A stretch of 64,000 nucleotides of DNA from Shewanella sp. GD04112. GTDB lineage: Bacteria > Pseudomonadota > Gammaproteobacteria > Enterobacterales > Shewanellaceae. Positions 43,389-52,246 of the stretch are shown in pieces. Every line of letters starts with the position of its first letter. Within the stretch, counting starts at the first letter, position 1. A program made the position numbers and the translations under genes. The stretch covers positions 62,001-126,000 of the forward strand of contig NZ_JAOEAL010000003.1 in the NCBI RefSeq assembly GCF_029835735.1, given 5' to 3'. Below the pieces are notes generated by a model. It did no database searches. It worked only from the letters and a program-made list of their open reading frames with translations, and was not told where the DNA came from.

Positions 43389-43440
43389 TTCGTTGACCTA
43401 ATTTTAGTAATGCTAGAAAGTGTCTATGAAATCAGTGGCG
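43389..43440 (+). repeat. Dispersed repeat copy (shared with 31569-31617)
   Basis: GACCTAATTTTAGTAATGCT at 43391, followed by AGTGTCTATGAAATCAGTGG, closely matches 31569-31617, which lies inside the element before the IS91 remnant. Shorter copies are at about 33645 and 30623. Identity unknown. Confidence 0.6.
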
Positions 43441-43547
43441 ATTCATTAGAACATAATTGTCAGCCTACAACATAAATTCCACGCCTTTTTTGCTTACTCT
43501 GCCTGCCCTTGGTCAAATGTCGCATCCTTTGACCAATCGGTAGATCT

Positions 43548-44957
43548 ATGAACCTCCACAAAAAGCTAATTGCCACAACGATAGCCACTGTATTCAGTGT
43601 GTCATGTGTGGGCGCGACCGCAGCCGACAACATAACAATCTATTTGCAGAATGCAAATGGGATTAAAGACAGGCGTCAGCTAGAAAGCATCGAAAACCTT
43701 ATCATAATTGCCGACGAGCGCCAGCAGCCGACATTTAACACAAGCAATCTAAAGATAAAATCAAAGTTCTTTAGCTTAATGAAAGGTAAGGCATCGACAT
43801 TTGGCCAGTGCGGTTCATTTGATCCGAGCGCATCTATAGGTGACGCATTTAGCAACGGTCGCTTAAATGCTCTACTGGATACGGTCGCCACAAATGCTGT
43901 TGGGGCTCTACAGGGGCTTGGCGGGGCTTTAATTAAGCAATCAGATCCGGGTTTATATGAGTTTTTAGAAAACGGCATCAATATCGGCTTTGATGATTAC
44001 CTGTCAGCGATGAATAGCTGCGAAAAAATGCAAGATGTTCTGGTTGATAACGTACCTGACGCGCTCATGGTGAAAACCAGTGCAGCGGAAACGCTTAGCA
44101 AGTACACAAAGGACAGTAACAAAGTAAACATCGTGAATCTTGTTAGATCCGGTTCTGCACCCAAAGGTGAGGAAGGTGTTACAGGGGTAGACGGTACTAA
44201 ATATGGGGGGTCAGGTGGCCAAAAACCCTTAGAGGTTGTTTCGCAAACGGTATTGGCCGGATGGTGTAGTATCACCGAGAAGTCTACTGGCGACTGCTCA
44301 AATTTAGATGGAAGCTCTGGCACGTCGATTAGTTCATCAAACGACAAATCTAACGTAGAAAAATTGTTTCCTGACTCAGACTCTGCAAAGACATTTGCTA
44401 ATTCTGTTGTTGGAGAGGTGGAATTGAGGTCTTGTGAGGACTGCGAAGCTATCAAAGCTATTCCATCCCAAAGTATTAGCCAAGTTGTGACCTCAGAAGC
44501 AGCAGCGATTGAAGCATCAATTAAAAATCTATTAACGCAAGACATTGATGGATTATCTAACTCAGAACTGGCCGAGATAAGTGCTGATAGCTACAAAATA
44601 ACGAGATCGAATTTGCAAGTTTTGCAGCTCGAAGCGGAAGGGGTGCAATCTGTGTTTGTTGAGCGGCTTGCTTATGACGTTGCGACGGCAAGGACAATTG
44701 ATAAGGTCATTGCTTTGCGCCAAACGCTCATTACGGGTAGAGCTAACGCTAACTTGATTGGCAATCCAATTGCTCGAGACGAAATTGATAATAAGCTGGC
44801 TGAATTGGACACCCAATTAACTCGTTTTGAGCAGGAAGTAAGGTTAAGAAACTCATTCGATTCTCAGACTCGCCTAGTTCTTGAGTCTCGCAAAGACATT
44901 AATAGATCAGGCCGCGACGTTTCAAATCTTGATAGTGATTTGCGGAGAAGCAAGTAA
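43548..44957 (+). CDS. Conjugative element protein, PFL_4711 (TIGR03755, TraH-like) family
   Basis: This 469-residue secreted protein has a signal peptide (LIATTIATVFSVSCVGATAA) and a conserved FGQCGSFDPSASIGDAF segment near residue 88, followed by SDPGLYEFLENGINIGFDDY. It matches the TIGR03755 family, which follows the PFL_4710 homologue in intact MPF-G systems. It is thought to be a TraH-like pilus-assembly or channel factor. The C-terminal third is helical, probably coiled coil (ELDTQLTRFEQEVRLRNSFD). The stop overlaps the traG start (TAATG). Being the displaced partner of the gene ending at 2854, it must now rely on a new promoter. Confidence 0.82.
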   Translation: MNLHKKLIATTIATVFSVSCVGATAADNITIYLQNANGIKDRRQLESIENLIIIADERQQPTFNTSNLKIKSKFFSLMKGKASTFGQCGSFDPSASIGDAFSNGRLNALLDTVATNAVGALQGLGGALIKQSDPGLYEFLENGINIGFDDYLSAMNSCEKMQDVLVDNVPDALMVKTSAAETLSKYTKDSNKVNIVNLVRSGSAPKGEEGVTGVDGTKYGGSGGQKPLEVVSQTVLAGWCSITEKSTGDCSNLDGSSGTSISSSNDKSNVEKLFPDSDSAKTFANSVVGEVELRSCEDCEAIKAIPSQSISQVVTSEAAAIEASIKNLLTQDIDGLSNSELAEISADSYKITRSNLQVLQLEAEGVQSVFVERLAYDVATARTIDKVIALRQTLITGRANANLIGNPIARDEIDNKLAELDTQLTRFEQEVRLRNSFDSQTRLVLESRKDINRSGRDVSNLDSDLRRSK

Positions 44958-46549
44958 TGATCGTTAACGAACTTGCAGAAATTGTTTTAATCCCTTTTAG
45001 CTCTATGATTGCAGAAGGCATTTGGGAAGTCATAGAAGAAACCAAACTCTATCTAATTCCCTTTATCTTAATTGCTTGGGCTTCTGCGAATGAGGCACGT
45101 AGCGCAGGTGACGAGGCAGGCGCACCAGCTATACAAGTGTTTCGTAAGATTGAAGCTCGTTACATTGCAATGTTCATTGTGATGATTTTTGCAGGAAAAC
45201 CAGTTTCCTTTCAGCAATCCACAAATGATATTGGCTACAAGACCTTTTCCTGTACCAAGGATGGGATTGGCATAACAACTTTGTCAGAAAGTAGCGTTAA
45301 GGAGATCGCCAATTCCACAGTAGGTGTTTTTAGAACGACTTTATGGAGCGGGTTGGTAAATATCTTCTCTACGGGCGTAACAAACGCATCCATTGCCTCG
45401 ATTCCATGTAAGACAGGGAGTTACCGCAAGGCGCTGTCTAACGTGGCTGTGGCTGAATCAGAGAGCGCGGCAGTAACAGACCTAATCAAGATTTATGACG
45501 AGTCATGCTACAAGAAAGCTGTAGATCGACTATCGAAGTTTACTCTACTAAACCCTAACACAAGAGACAAATATACAGACCTGAGTTTCAATGGTTTTGC
45601 CGTACAGCAAATGTTCCCGGGAATTAGTGCATCTGGAATGAACTCCGCTCTAACTATGGAAGTGACTAAGGACATTTACCCCATTACCAGCTCCGATACT
45701 GGCACTGGGTTTGTTACTACTAAGTATGTGAAGGAATGTAGCGTTGTAGGTGAACACATTGAGAAGCAACTTAGACATGACGTTCAGAGCGGTGCCAGTG
45801 CAGCGTCATTTTTGCGTATTTCCAGTTCAGATAACTTGACTGAGGCTGAGCTGACCAAATACACAAATATCATTTATGACAATACCGTGAGAAATTCGGC
45901 AAGCTGGTGGAGCAATATGTTTTCTAGCTCTGGCAACGATACTATCGCGGCAGAAGTGGCTAGCAAGGAGGCCGATGAAGGCTATCTTGCACCGTTGCTA
46001 TCATCACTCCGTAATGTTGTTGGCGGCGCGGCAATGACCCTCGGCGCGGCTTTTGAGTCGGTCAAAATTATTCAATACCAGCAGGCATTACCAATCATCG
46101 TAGCGGCAATTAAAACCGCTTTGATAGCTGCAATCCCGATAATGCTTTTACTGTCCGGCTTTAATGGCCGTGTTTTACTTACGATCACAATTGGTTACTT
46201 CGCTTTAGAGTATTCCAAATTTTTCTTAGAACTGGGGATTACTTTAGATGAAACAGTAACCGCATTAATCCTTGGTATGGGGGATTTGAACAACATAAAC
46301 AACCCGACAGAAGTGATCCAGGCGTCGGGCTTGCTTTTGTATTTGTCGTTCGCAATCCAATACTCGCTAGTCGGCGCTTGGGTTGTGTTTGTAGGCTGGC
46401 TCGGCGTGAAAATGCATGGAGTATTCCAGACCGCAGACGGCGCGGCAAATACAGGGGCGCAAATGAGTGACGCAGTGATTAAAGCGGCAGTTTCGGGCGG
46501 CAAGTCTTTAGCGGGCAAATTTAAAAGCGGTGATAAGGACGGCGGTTGA
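44957..46549 (+). CDS. traG: TraG N-terminal-like conjugation membrane protein
   Basis: This 530-residue membrane protein resembles the TraG N-terminal family of mating-pair stabilisation proteins. It has a hydrophobic start (YLIPFILIAWASANEARSAG) and a periplasmic Cys-containing middle. A cluster of transmembrane helices follows near residues 375-500 (ALIAAIPIMLLLSGFNGRVL; LLLYLSFAIQYSLVGAWVVF). The C-terminus is short and cytoplasmic. It lacks the large C-terminal domain of F-type TraG, as is usual in genomic-island systems. It is translationally coupled to the preceding gene. It probably forms part of the mating channel. Confidence 0.8.
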   Translation: MIVNELAEIVLIPFSSMIAEGIWEVIEETKLYLIPFILIAWASANEARSAGDEAGAPAIQVFRKIEARYIAMFIVMIFAGKPVSFQQSTNDIGYKTFSCTKDGIGITTLSESSVKEIANSTVGVFRTTLWSGLVNIFSTGVTNASIASIPCKTGSYRKALSNVAVAESESAAVTDLIKIYDESCYKKAVDRLSKFTLLNPNTRDKYTDLSFNGFAVQQMFPGISASGMNSALTMEVTKDIYPITSSDTGTGFVTTKYVKECSVVGEHIEKQLRHDVQSGASAASFLRISSSDNLTEAELTKYTNIIYDNTVRNSASWWSNMFSSSGNDTIAAEVASKEADEGYLAPLLSSLRNVVGGAAMTLGAAFESVKIIQYQQALPIIVAAIKTALIAAIPIMLLLSGFNGRVLLTITIGYFALEYSKFFLELGITLDETVTALILGMGDLNNINNPTEVIQASGLLLYLSFAIQYSLVGAWVVFVGWLGVKMHGVFQTADGAANTGAQMSDAVIKAAVSGGKSLAGKFKSGDKDGG

Positions 46550-46627
46550 TAGCCGCTCTGTATTAGCATGGCAAAGCGGAATCCTCTGGTTCCGCTGTTT
46601 TACAGACCTTAATTAACGGATGCAGGA

Positions 46628-46858
46628 ATGATCATAACACGCCCAATTAATGGGGAATCTGATTGCTTAAAGCAAATAGAAGTCAATAGCCCACTCGTTG
46701 TAACTGATCTTGACCATAACGAATTACTCAAACTTGAATCTCCTGCTGACGGCTGGACGCACGAGTCACTTGAATCAATAAGTGACATGCTTCATTCGTT
46801 CAACACTGGGTGGAACGCTTATTTGGGAACTACTTGGGTCGGTAGCTCTGAGGTTTGA
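46628..46858 (+). CDS. Small protein of unknown function
   Basis: This 76-residue acidic soluble protein (starts MIITRPINGESDCLKQIEVN) has no motif that I recognise. The ATG has a usable Shine-Dalgarno sequence (GCAGGAATG, GGA 4 bases before ATG). It lies 78 bp after traG and 9 bp before the Rmf-like ORF, so the two may be co-transcribed as part of the element's accessory backbone. Homology searching was not possible. Confidence 0.5.
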   Translation: MIITRPINGESDCLKQIEVNSPLVVTDLDHNELLKLESPADGWTHESLESISDMLHSFNTGWNAYLGTTWVGSSEV

Positions 46859-46867
46859 GGATCGTTC

Positions 46868-47047
46868 ATGCGAACAGAACTTTTAAATGCAGAGTTAAAA
46901 GGCAGAAAAGCAGGGTTAATCGGCAAATCAATTCATGCAAACCCTTACACGGAATTTGAGTTAAAAGAAATGTGGCTTAAGGGGTGGGAGGATGGGGCAA
47001 GGCTTCGAGAACCTTACATTTCTGATGTAGATCCAAGATACAATTGA
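46868..47047 (+). CDS. Rmf/CrpP-fold small protein
   Basis: This 59-residue protein carries KGRKAGLIGKSIHANPY followed by KEMWLKGWEDGARL, the pattern of ribosome modulation factor and CrpP-like small proteins (a G-x-x-G-N-P-x-x-WxxGW fold). Plasmid CrpP has been linked to fluoroquinolone response, and Rmf dimerises ribosomes in stationary phase. Which role applies here is unknown. It begins 9 bp after the preceding gene's stop. Confidence 0.6.
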   Translation: MRTELLNAELKGRKAGLIGKSIHANPYTEFELKEMWLKGWEDGARLREPYISDVDPRYN

Positions 47048-47325
47048 AATTTGTTGAAAGAGTTTGCTAAATCGAATAAATTGAATTGGCAAGCTAACCT
47101 TGCATACCAAACAGCCTAATACGGCTAATCTACCCCTCGTAAAACCCCTTGGTTGAATCTAGCGCCTTTACTGGCCTTTTACGCTATCCAACGTCTAAAA
47201 AAGCTGTGCGCTTTGCTTTCAGAGCTTAGAGCTTTCTTCAAACGCCACCGACGATGTAAGGCTTCGTCACTACCATTTCTGTATGTCCACTCCATCTGCA
47301 AGTCCACTTTTCCAAGGGAATCAAT
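47048..47325. other. Gene-free stretch
   Basis: About 280 bp without a recognisable gene. Near its right end AAGGGAATCAAT supplies the ribosome-binding site for the next small membrane protein. Nothing else is identified. Confidence 0.35.
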
Positions 47326-47493
47326 ATGAGCAATCCGCTTGATATTTTTGTCTTTAACCTATTCAGCACGTTAGCAACCTACTTAATGTTTGGTCTGTTC
47401 ACTGTTGGCGCATCTTTAATCATTTTTAAGGTTGCGTATTTTAATATTGTTTTGAGCGCCTATAAGTCGTTTCTCAGCAGTACAAATAATTAG
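47326..47493 (+). CDS. Small membrane protein
   Basis: This 55-residue protein is almost entirely hydrophobic (YLMFGLFTVGASLIIFKVAY and flanks) and should be an integral membrane peptide with one or two helices. The start follows AAGGGA with suitable spacing. Its next neighbour also starts with a membrane helix. Function unknown. Confidence 0.5.
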   Translation: MSNPLDIFVFNLFSTLATYLMFGLFTVGASLIIFKVAYFNIVLSAYKSFLSSTNN

Positions 47494-47546
47494 AAATCCG
47501 CTCCACTCAATCTAAACCAATCCAATCCAACTCAAGGACTTTTATT

Positions 47547-47960
47547 ATGTCTCAAGTAGCTACTCTGATCGTTTTGCTTATCGTTTTCCTTTCTGCAAAA
47601 AAATGCTTAGAAGGTTTTGCTTATTTCATGGGTTTTTTAGTCGGGCGTTCACGTCGTGTTACTAAAACCTCATTGAAATTAGCCAGAAGAAGAACTCGTA
47701 AAGTAACTGCACCAATCCAAGCCGTTGCATCTGAACCTAAAGCTAAAGCACAAGCGGTAACTCGCAAGGCTAAAGCTGTATTTGATGATGCATTGTTTGA
47801 TATTCCAGCCTGCATTCGCAGAGGGGTGTTAAGCGCGGCTGACGTTGATGCTATCCAACGTGGTAACTGGGTAAAACCTGCTACTACAACAGCTAAAGGT
47901 AAGAAATCATTACCTAAAGCAATTAAGGTAGAAAGCGGCAACTTCTGCGCCTCTATCTAA
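47547..47960 (+). CDS. Membrane-anchored basic protein of unknown function
   Basis: This 137-residue protein has one N-terminal transmembrane helix (TLIVLLIVFLSAKKCLEGFA) and an Arg/Lys-rich cytoplasmic stretch (RRVTKTSLKLARRRTRKV). A C-terminal part contains FDDALFDIPACIRRGVLSAA. The basic region could contact DNA or the membrane surface. It starts the series of genes preceded by a CA-rich leader (CCAATCCAATCCAACTC) and an AAGGA site, and is followed by a terminator at 47991. No family recognised. Confidence 0.55.
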   Translation: MSQVATLIVLLIVFLSAKKCLEGFAYFMGFLVGRSRRVTKTSLKLARRRTRKVTAPIQAVASEPKAKAQAVTRKAKAVFDDALFDIPACIRRGVLSAADVDAIQRGNWVKPATTTAKGKKSLPKAIKVESGNFCASI

Positions 47961-47990
47961 TTAAACCAACCAATCTACCCAAACCAATTA

Positions 47991-48016
47991 ATCCCGCCTT
48001 CGAGCGGGATTTTTAT
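47991..48016 (+). terminator. Rho-independent terminator
   Basis: ATCCCGC and GCGGGAT arms with a four-base loop are followed by a short T run (TTTTTATT), 30 bp after the preceding stop and directly before the bet-like gene's ribosome-binding site. Confidence 0.75.
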
Positions 48017-48030
48017 TAAGGAATACCAAA

Positions 48031-49341
48031 ATGACTACATCAATCGACAACTACTCAAAAATTTCTGGTCTTTTAGAGCCTTTAGCTCAAGAGGTCGGGA
48101 TGGACGTTCAAACGTACCATGAGTGCGTTTACAACATGATCTTTGGTTCGATGTTAAACAAAGGTGAGCTGGTAACAGCAAGCCATGTTTATCAGCTGGC
48201 GGCTCTTTGCCGTAAGTATGGAGTAAACCCGTTTTTAAATCAGGTTTACGCTGTGGCCAAAGGCGGGGTAATTCGCTTTAGCTTAACCGTTGATGGTTGG
48301 CTACAGGTGTTGCTATCACATAGCGAATATGAATCCCACGAGTACGTTTATGCCGATAAAACGGTAAAAACACCTATTGATGGGCATCAAACTCCTGAGT
48401 GGGTGCAAATGGTGATCAACTTTAAAGATGGTCGTAAATTTGCCGGACTACGTGAGTATTACATGGAAAACCGCAACAACATGGATTCGTGGCAAAAATT
48501 GCCTACTCGCATGACCTCGATTAGAGCGACATGCCAGGCAGTTCGATTTGGCCTATCTATTGCGGGTTTCTATGATGATGAACCAGAAAACAACGGTACT
48601 AAATCATCTGCAGCGGCATTAGCAGCTGCGGCACCAGCAGCAATTGTGGTAGAGGATTCAGCCTTGGTCGTAGAGGATGCAGCCCCTGTGGTTGTTGATT
48701 CTGAGCCTGTAGTTGAGGAATTAGCCCCTATAACTGTTGATGAAGCTGTTACCGATGTAAAACCTGTTCCCGTTACGTCTGATTACACTCAAGAGTGGAA
48801 TCAATACATAGCAGAACAGACCGCTATTCATGGTGAGCTCGCTACTTTGGCTGCTACTGCTTTTGAAAATTTCTTAAGCACTAAGCAGTCCCAAATTAGT
48901 TGCTTCAACGAAAAGCAGTGGGCTATGGCTCAACGCTTTGTTCAAGAGACTATTCAGTCAACTAAGGCTGCGCTTGAAGCTGAGGTTGTTGAGGAAATCA
49001 TTGAAGCAGAGGTTATCGACGTAATAGTTGAGCCTATTGTTGAACATGATGATTCAGTCATTGAAGTTGTTGATACTGTGTCTGTTGAGATTGAGCCCCA
49101 AAGCTCTGTCGTAGACGTAGACGCCATGAGTGATGAAGCTACCAATGATGAATTTGACTTCACCGTCATTAGCAATGGTACTCGTCAAGCAATCCAAAAG
49201 GCGTCAAACTTAGCTATTAGACAAGGCAATGTCATGGGACTTACAAAGCTACGGGCTTTTTTCCAAAATGATGTTGAAATTGCATATCTGAATAAGATAA
49301 TAGCTGAAACAGCACGCAAAATAGGAACTAACCAAAAGTGA
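48031..49341 (+). CDS. bet: Lambda Bet/RecT-family single-strand annealing recombinase
   Basis: This 436-residue protein has an N-terminal two-fifths matching lambda Bet: CRKYGVNPFLNQVYAVAK, IRFSLTVDGWLQVLLSHSEY, and SIRATCQAVRFGLSIAGFYD. The middle is an acidic repetitive linker rich in Val, Glu and Ala (VVEDSALVVEDAAPVVVDSE), and the C-terminal 150 residues are helical. Bet anneals single strands at resected ends, with the exonuclease at 52.7 kb as its probable partner. Such pairs are carried by SXT/R391-type and related elements and promote element recombination. The C-terminal extension is far longer than in lambda Bet (261 residues). Confidence 0.88.
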   Translation: MTTSIDNYSKISGLLEPLAQEVGMDVQTYHECVYNMIFGSMLNKGELVTASHVYQLAALCRKYGVNPFLNQVYAVAKGGVIRFSLTVDGWLQVLLSHSEYESHEYVYADKTVKTPIDGHQTPEWVQMVINFKDGRKFAGLREYYMENRNNMDSWQKLPTRMTSIRATCQAVRFGLSIAGFYDDEPENNGTKSSAAALAAAAPAAIVVEDSALVVEDAAPVVVDSEPVVEELAPITVDEAVTDVKPVPVTSDYTQEWNQYIAEQTAIHGELATLAATAFENFLSTKQSQISCFNEKQWAMAQRFVQETIQSTKAALEAEVVEEIIEAEVIDVIVEPIVEHDDSVIEVVDTVSVEIEPQSSVVDVDAMSDEATNDEFDFTVISNGTRQAIQKASNLAIRQGNVMGLTKLRAFFQNDVEIAYLNKIIAETARKIGTNQK

Positions 49342-49622
49342 TGATCATAATCCCCGCCATATTCAATATGGCTTTCAAGGCTGCTCAGAACGACGAATGC
49401 TTAACGCTTTCGTATTCAGGCAATCTAGGTGATGCCCCGACAATCGGGGTGGGGGATAGGTTTGTAGAATGTAAATTTGAGAACCTGGGAGGGGACGTTT
49501 CGGCGTTCTCTGCCGAGATCGACGCTTCGGTGTTTCGGGTTGAACAGGCTGAGTCGTTTATCGTGTCCATTGGGGATACTGATTTAACGATTCAACCAGT
49601 TTTATACAAACCGATTTCCTAG
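49341..49622 (+). CDS. Small protein of unknown function downstream of bet
   Basis: This 93-residue protein starts with the ATG that overlaps the bet stop (TGATG), so it is translationally coupled. Its sequence (SYSGNLGDAPTIGVGDRFVE) looks like a small beta-rich domain. No family recognised. Its place next to an annealase makes a recombination-accessory role possible but unproven. Confidence 0.5.
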   Translation: MIIIPAIFNMAFKAAQNDECLTLSYSGNLGDAPTIGVGDRFVECKFENLGGDVSAFSAEIDASVFRVEQAESFIVSIGDTDLTIQPVLYKPIS

Positions 49623-49632
49623 CTAATAAAAT

Positions 49633-49653
49633 GGGCGCTTTGCGCCCTTTTTT
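49633..49653. terminator. Rho-independent terminator between convergent genes
   Basis: GGGCGC and GCGCCC arms with a three-base loop, followed by TTTTTTA. It sits between the bet transcription unit and the convergent topB gene and could serve the forward direction. Confidence 0.75.
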
Positions 49654-49663
49654 ATTGCCTGTT

Positions 49664-51790
49664 TTATACAGGTTCCCCGTTCTTATCTTGGTAAGTGGCT
49701 TTGCATTTCGGGTAGCCAGAGCAACCGTACCAGAACTCACCCTTCTTTTTGACCGATTCACGCTTTATTAGCTTTTCACCGCATTGTTTGCACTGGAACT
49801 CGGTTGCAGTGGATGCCATTTTGGGTTTGCCAGATTTGGCTCCTGCTTTTCCTTTATTTGTTTTGCTGGTGGGTTGACTGGTGATACTAATCCCTTGGGA
49901 TTTTATGTGGTTCACTGCTTGGGTTACGAATCCATCTACTTCCGTTAAAAACTGACCAATAGATAGCTCTCTGTCCCTTACTTGATTCATCTTTAACTGC
50001 CAAAATGCAGTTAGATCCACACTGGCCAAGTAACTAGGTAGCTGGTCATACGCTTGCTCACCAAATGGTGTAGCAATGATCTTTTTACCTTTCATTTCTA
50101 TGAATTGGCGATTGAACAGCAATTCAATAATAGAGCCCCTAGTTGCAGGAGTGCCAATACCGCCTTTCTCTTGTGTCCCTTTGTCGCGCTCGATAAGGAC
50201 ACGCTTAAGATTTTCATTGGTAACGTATGTCGCGGCCTTTTTTAAGTCCTCTAACAATGTACTCATTACGTATAGAGCCTTAGGTTTGCTTTTCCCTTCA
50301 CGTAAAGAGGTGTCACCAGAATAAATATGGCCACTGTCGTATTTACCAAGCCCATCCAGTTCATCAAATGCTGTTAGCTCTTGGGTCAATTCAGCTTGTT
50401 CTTCATCATCTTCAAATGACTCTCCTGAGTACAATGCCGCCCAACCATGACGCTCTACCTGAGAGCCCATAGCGGTTAACTTATATTCCCCGGCACTCGC
50501 TGTAACTTTGATGTGCGCGGTTATTTTCTTCGGGAAGAACTGAGCCAAAAAATTTCGACAAATCAGCATATAGACGTTCATTTCATCTTTCGTAACCTTA
50601 CTCATATCTGCTCTAACATCACATGGGATAATGCCGTGGTGAGCTGATTCGGCTACTTTAGCGTCGCTAAAGGCGCGGCTTTTGATTGAGAAGTCTGCTG
50701 CATCGACTGCAGCGGCAAAGGCCGAGCAGTTCAGTTTAATAAAATTGGCAATGTGAGCGCCCTGCGGGTGAAATTCCTCGGGTAGATATCCGGTATCGGT
50801 TCGGTTGTAAGTAATGAGTTTATGATCTTCCCGAAGCGATTGAGTCAGCTTCAACGTCTGTTCGGGTGAATAGTCAAATAGGTTAGAACACGCTTTTTGC
50901 AGGTCTAATAGCGAGAATGGCAGAGGGGGGCTGGCTTCTGAATTGGTTCTATCGAGGTCAGTAATATTAACGCTCCTACCTTCCAGAGACAGTTTGATAA
51001 ATTCAGCCTGCGACCTGTCTAACAACCTTTTTTTGTCGTCAAATTTTTCGGGTTCGCATTCTGCAATTTCATTCAGGTCCACTTTAAATTTAATCGCGCC
51101 CTCCCTAAACCTAACTGCGGCGAAAATGTCGTAATATGGAATCGAAGTATGCGACCGATTAAGCCTGCACCGTTCCACAACAAGCGACAAAATTGCCGAC
51201 TGGACACGGCCTACGCTGAACACGCCACCATTCCCACTCAGTACCGTACACAGGCGCGTTAAATTAAGTCCATAGATGAAATCGAATGCTGATCGCCCGT
51301 AAGCCGATTGACTTTGCGATAGGAACTGCGAGTTAGGTTTTACGTTGGAAAATGCTTTAGCGATTGAAGCTTCGTTCAAGTCGTTAATTTTTAGTCGGTT
51401 TACTTGTCCTTTGTATTTCGCATAGTCCAACACTTCATCTACGAGAATCTGGCCTTCATCATCATCGTCACCCGCATGGGTAACTAAATTTGCTGATTTT
51501 AATAGGTCTAACAGAGTCTTAAGCTGCGCCTTTGTTTTGGCAATGGGCTTAAGAGTGAGCGGGAGTAATTGCATAGGCAGTGTTTCTACTGCCCATGTTT
51601 TATAAAGCGGGTTATGTTCCTCAGGGGTCTTGAAAGTAAGTAAGTGGCCAATGCACCAGCTAACGATTTGCTTCTGGCCTTTGCCGTCTGCACCACAATC
51701 AATGTAGCCGTTACATGACCTTGCGTTCTTATTCAAATACCCGGCAATGGCCTTAGCTACGGCAGGTTTTTCCGCGATTATTAAATGCAT
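49664..51790 (-). CDS. topB: DNA topoisomerase III
   Basis: This 708-residue type IA topoisomerase passes single strands and can decatenate DNA during element replication or transfer. The Toprim domain starts at LIIAEKPAVAKAIAGYLNKN and carries the acidic THAGDDDDEGQILVDEVLDY. The catalytic Tyr is in LITYNRTDTGYLPEEF, near residue 330. The C-terminus holds a zinc ribbon (FQCKQCGEKLIKRE..., then WYGCSGYPKCKATY). It is on the opposite strand to its neighbours, with the convergent end near 49.66 kb. TopB homologues are common in large conjugative elements. The gene is intact. Confidence 0.94.
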   Translation of the reverse strand: MHLIIAEKPAVAKAIAGYLNKNARSCNGYIDCGADGKGQKQIVSWCIGHLLTFKTPEEHNPLYKTWAVETLPMQLLPLTLKPIAKTKAQLKTLLDLLKSANLVTHAGDDDDEGQILVDEVLDYAKYKGQVNRLKINDLNEASIAKAFSNVKPNSQFLSQSQSAYGRSAFDFIYGLNLTRLCTVLSGNGGVFSVGRVQSAILSLVVERCRLNRSHTSIPYYDIFAAVRFREGAIKFKVDLNEIAECEPEKFDDKKRLLDRSQAEFIKLSLEGRSVNITDLDRTNSEASPPLPFSLLDLQKACSNLFDYSPEQTLKLTQSLREDHKLITYNRTDTGYLPEEFHPQGAHIANFIKLNCSAFAAAVDAADFSIKSRAFSDAKVAESAHHGIIPCDVRADMSKVTKDEMNVYMLICRNFLAQFFPKKITAHIKVTASAGEYKLTAMGSQVERHGWAALYSGESFEDDEEQAELTQELTAFDELDGLGKYDSGHIYSGDTSLREGKSKPKALYVMSTLLEDLKKAATYVTNENLKRVLIERDKGTQEKGGIGTPATRGSIIELLFNRQFIEMKGKKIIATPFGEQAYDQLPSYLASVDLTAFWQLKMNQVRDRELSIGQFLTEVDGFVTQAVNHIKSQGISITSQPTSKTNKGKAGAKSGKPKMASTATEFQCKQCGEKLIKRESVKKKGEFWYGCSGYPKCKATYQDKNGEPV

Positions 51791-51931
51791 CCTCGACGCC
51801 CATTATTCAGCTAAAAGCGGCAAGTTAGCAGCTTGCTTAATACAAATCACAAAAGGCATGGAAATCCGGGGGAATCGGTTGATAACAAGCATTTGTTGTT
51901 TTAAATTGCATTAATACCCATTTATTATTTA

Positions 51932-52246
51932 ATGTTTTTAGCGGATAAAATCTTGGAATTATTCACCTTTTTAAAGTCTGTAAGTGACGAAATTATCCCT
52001 GAGCTATCGAAGATACATTTGGCTGGATGGAATGGGTCAGAAAACCCTTTGGATGTGTTTCTGGCAGGGGAATTTGAAGAATGGCAATCTTGGCAATCTA
52101 AGCAAAATTTCAATAGGGAATACATTGTCTCACTGATCCAACTGCCTGAACCGGATACATGGTTAATTCCTTGCTTGATCAAACTTGTGATTCTAGCGTT
52201 TGCATTCTCGACCAAATCAAACTTAGCACCTTGTTTAGCGGCATGA
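51932..52246 (+). CDS. Hypothetical protein
   Basis: An open frame of 104 codons (from MFLADKILELFTFLKSVSDE) reads as a plausible soluble protein (NPLDVFLAGEFEEWQSWQSK) until about residue 80. Its last third overlaps, in another frame, an open frame that also looks protein-like (52159-52383). This suggests either overlapping genes or one gene broken by a frameshift near 52.16 kb. There is no clear ribosome-binding site. No family recognised. Confidence 0.35.
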   Translation: MFLADKILELFTFLKSVSDEIIPELSKIHLAGWNGSENPLDVFLAGEFEEWQSWQSKQNFNREYIVSLIQLPEPDTWLIPCLIKLVILAFAFSTKSNLAPCLAA

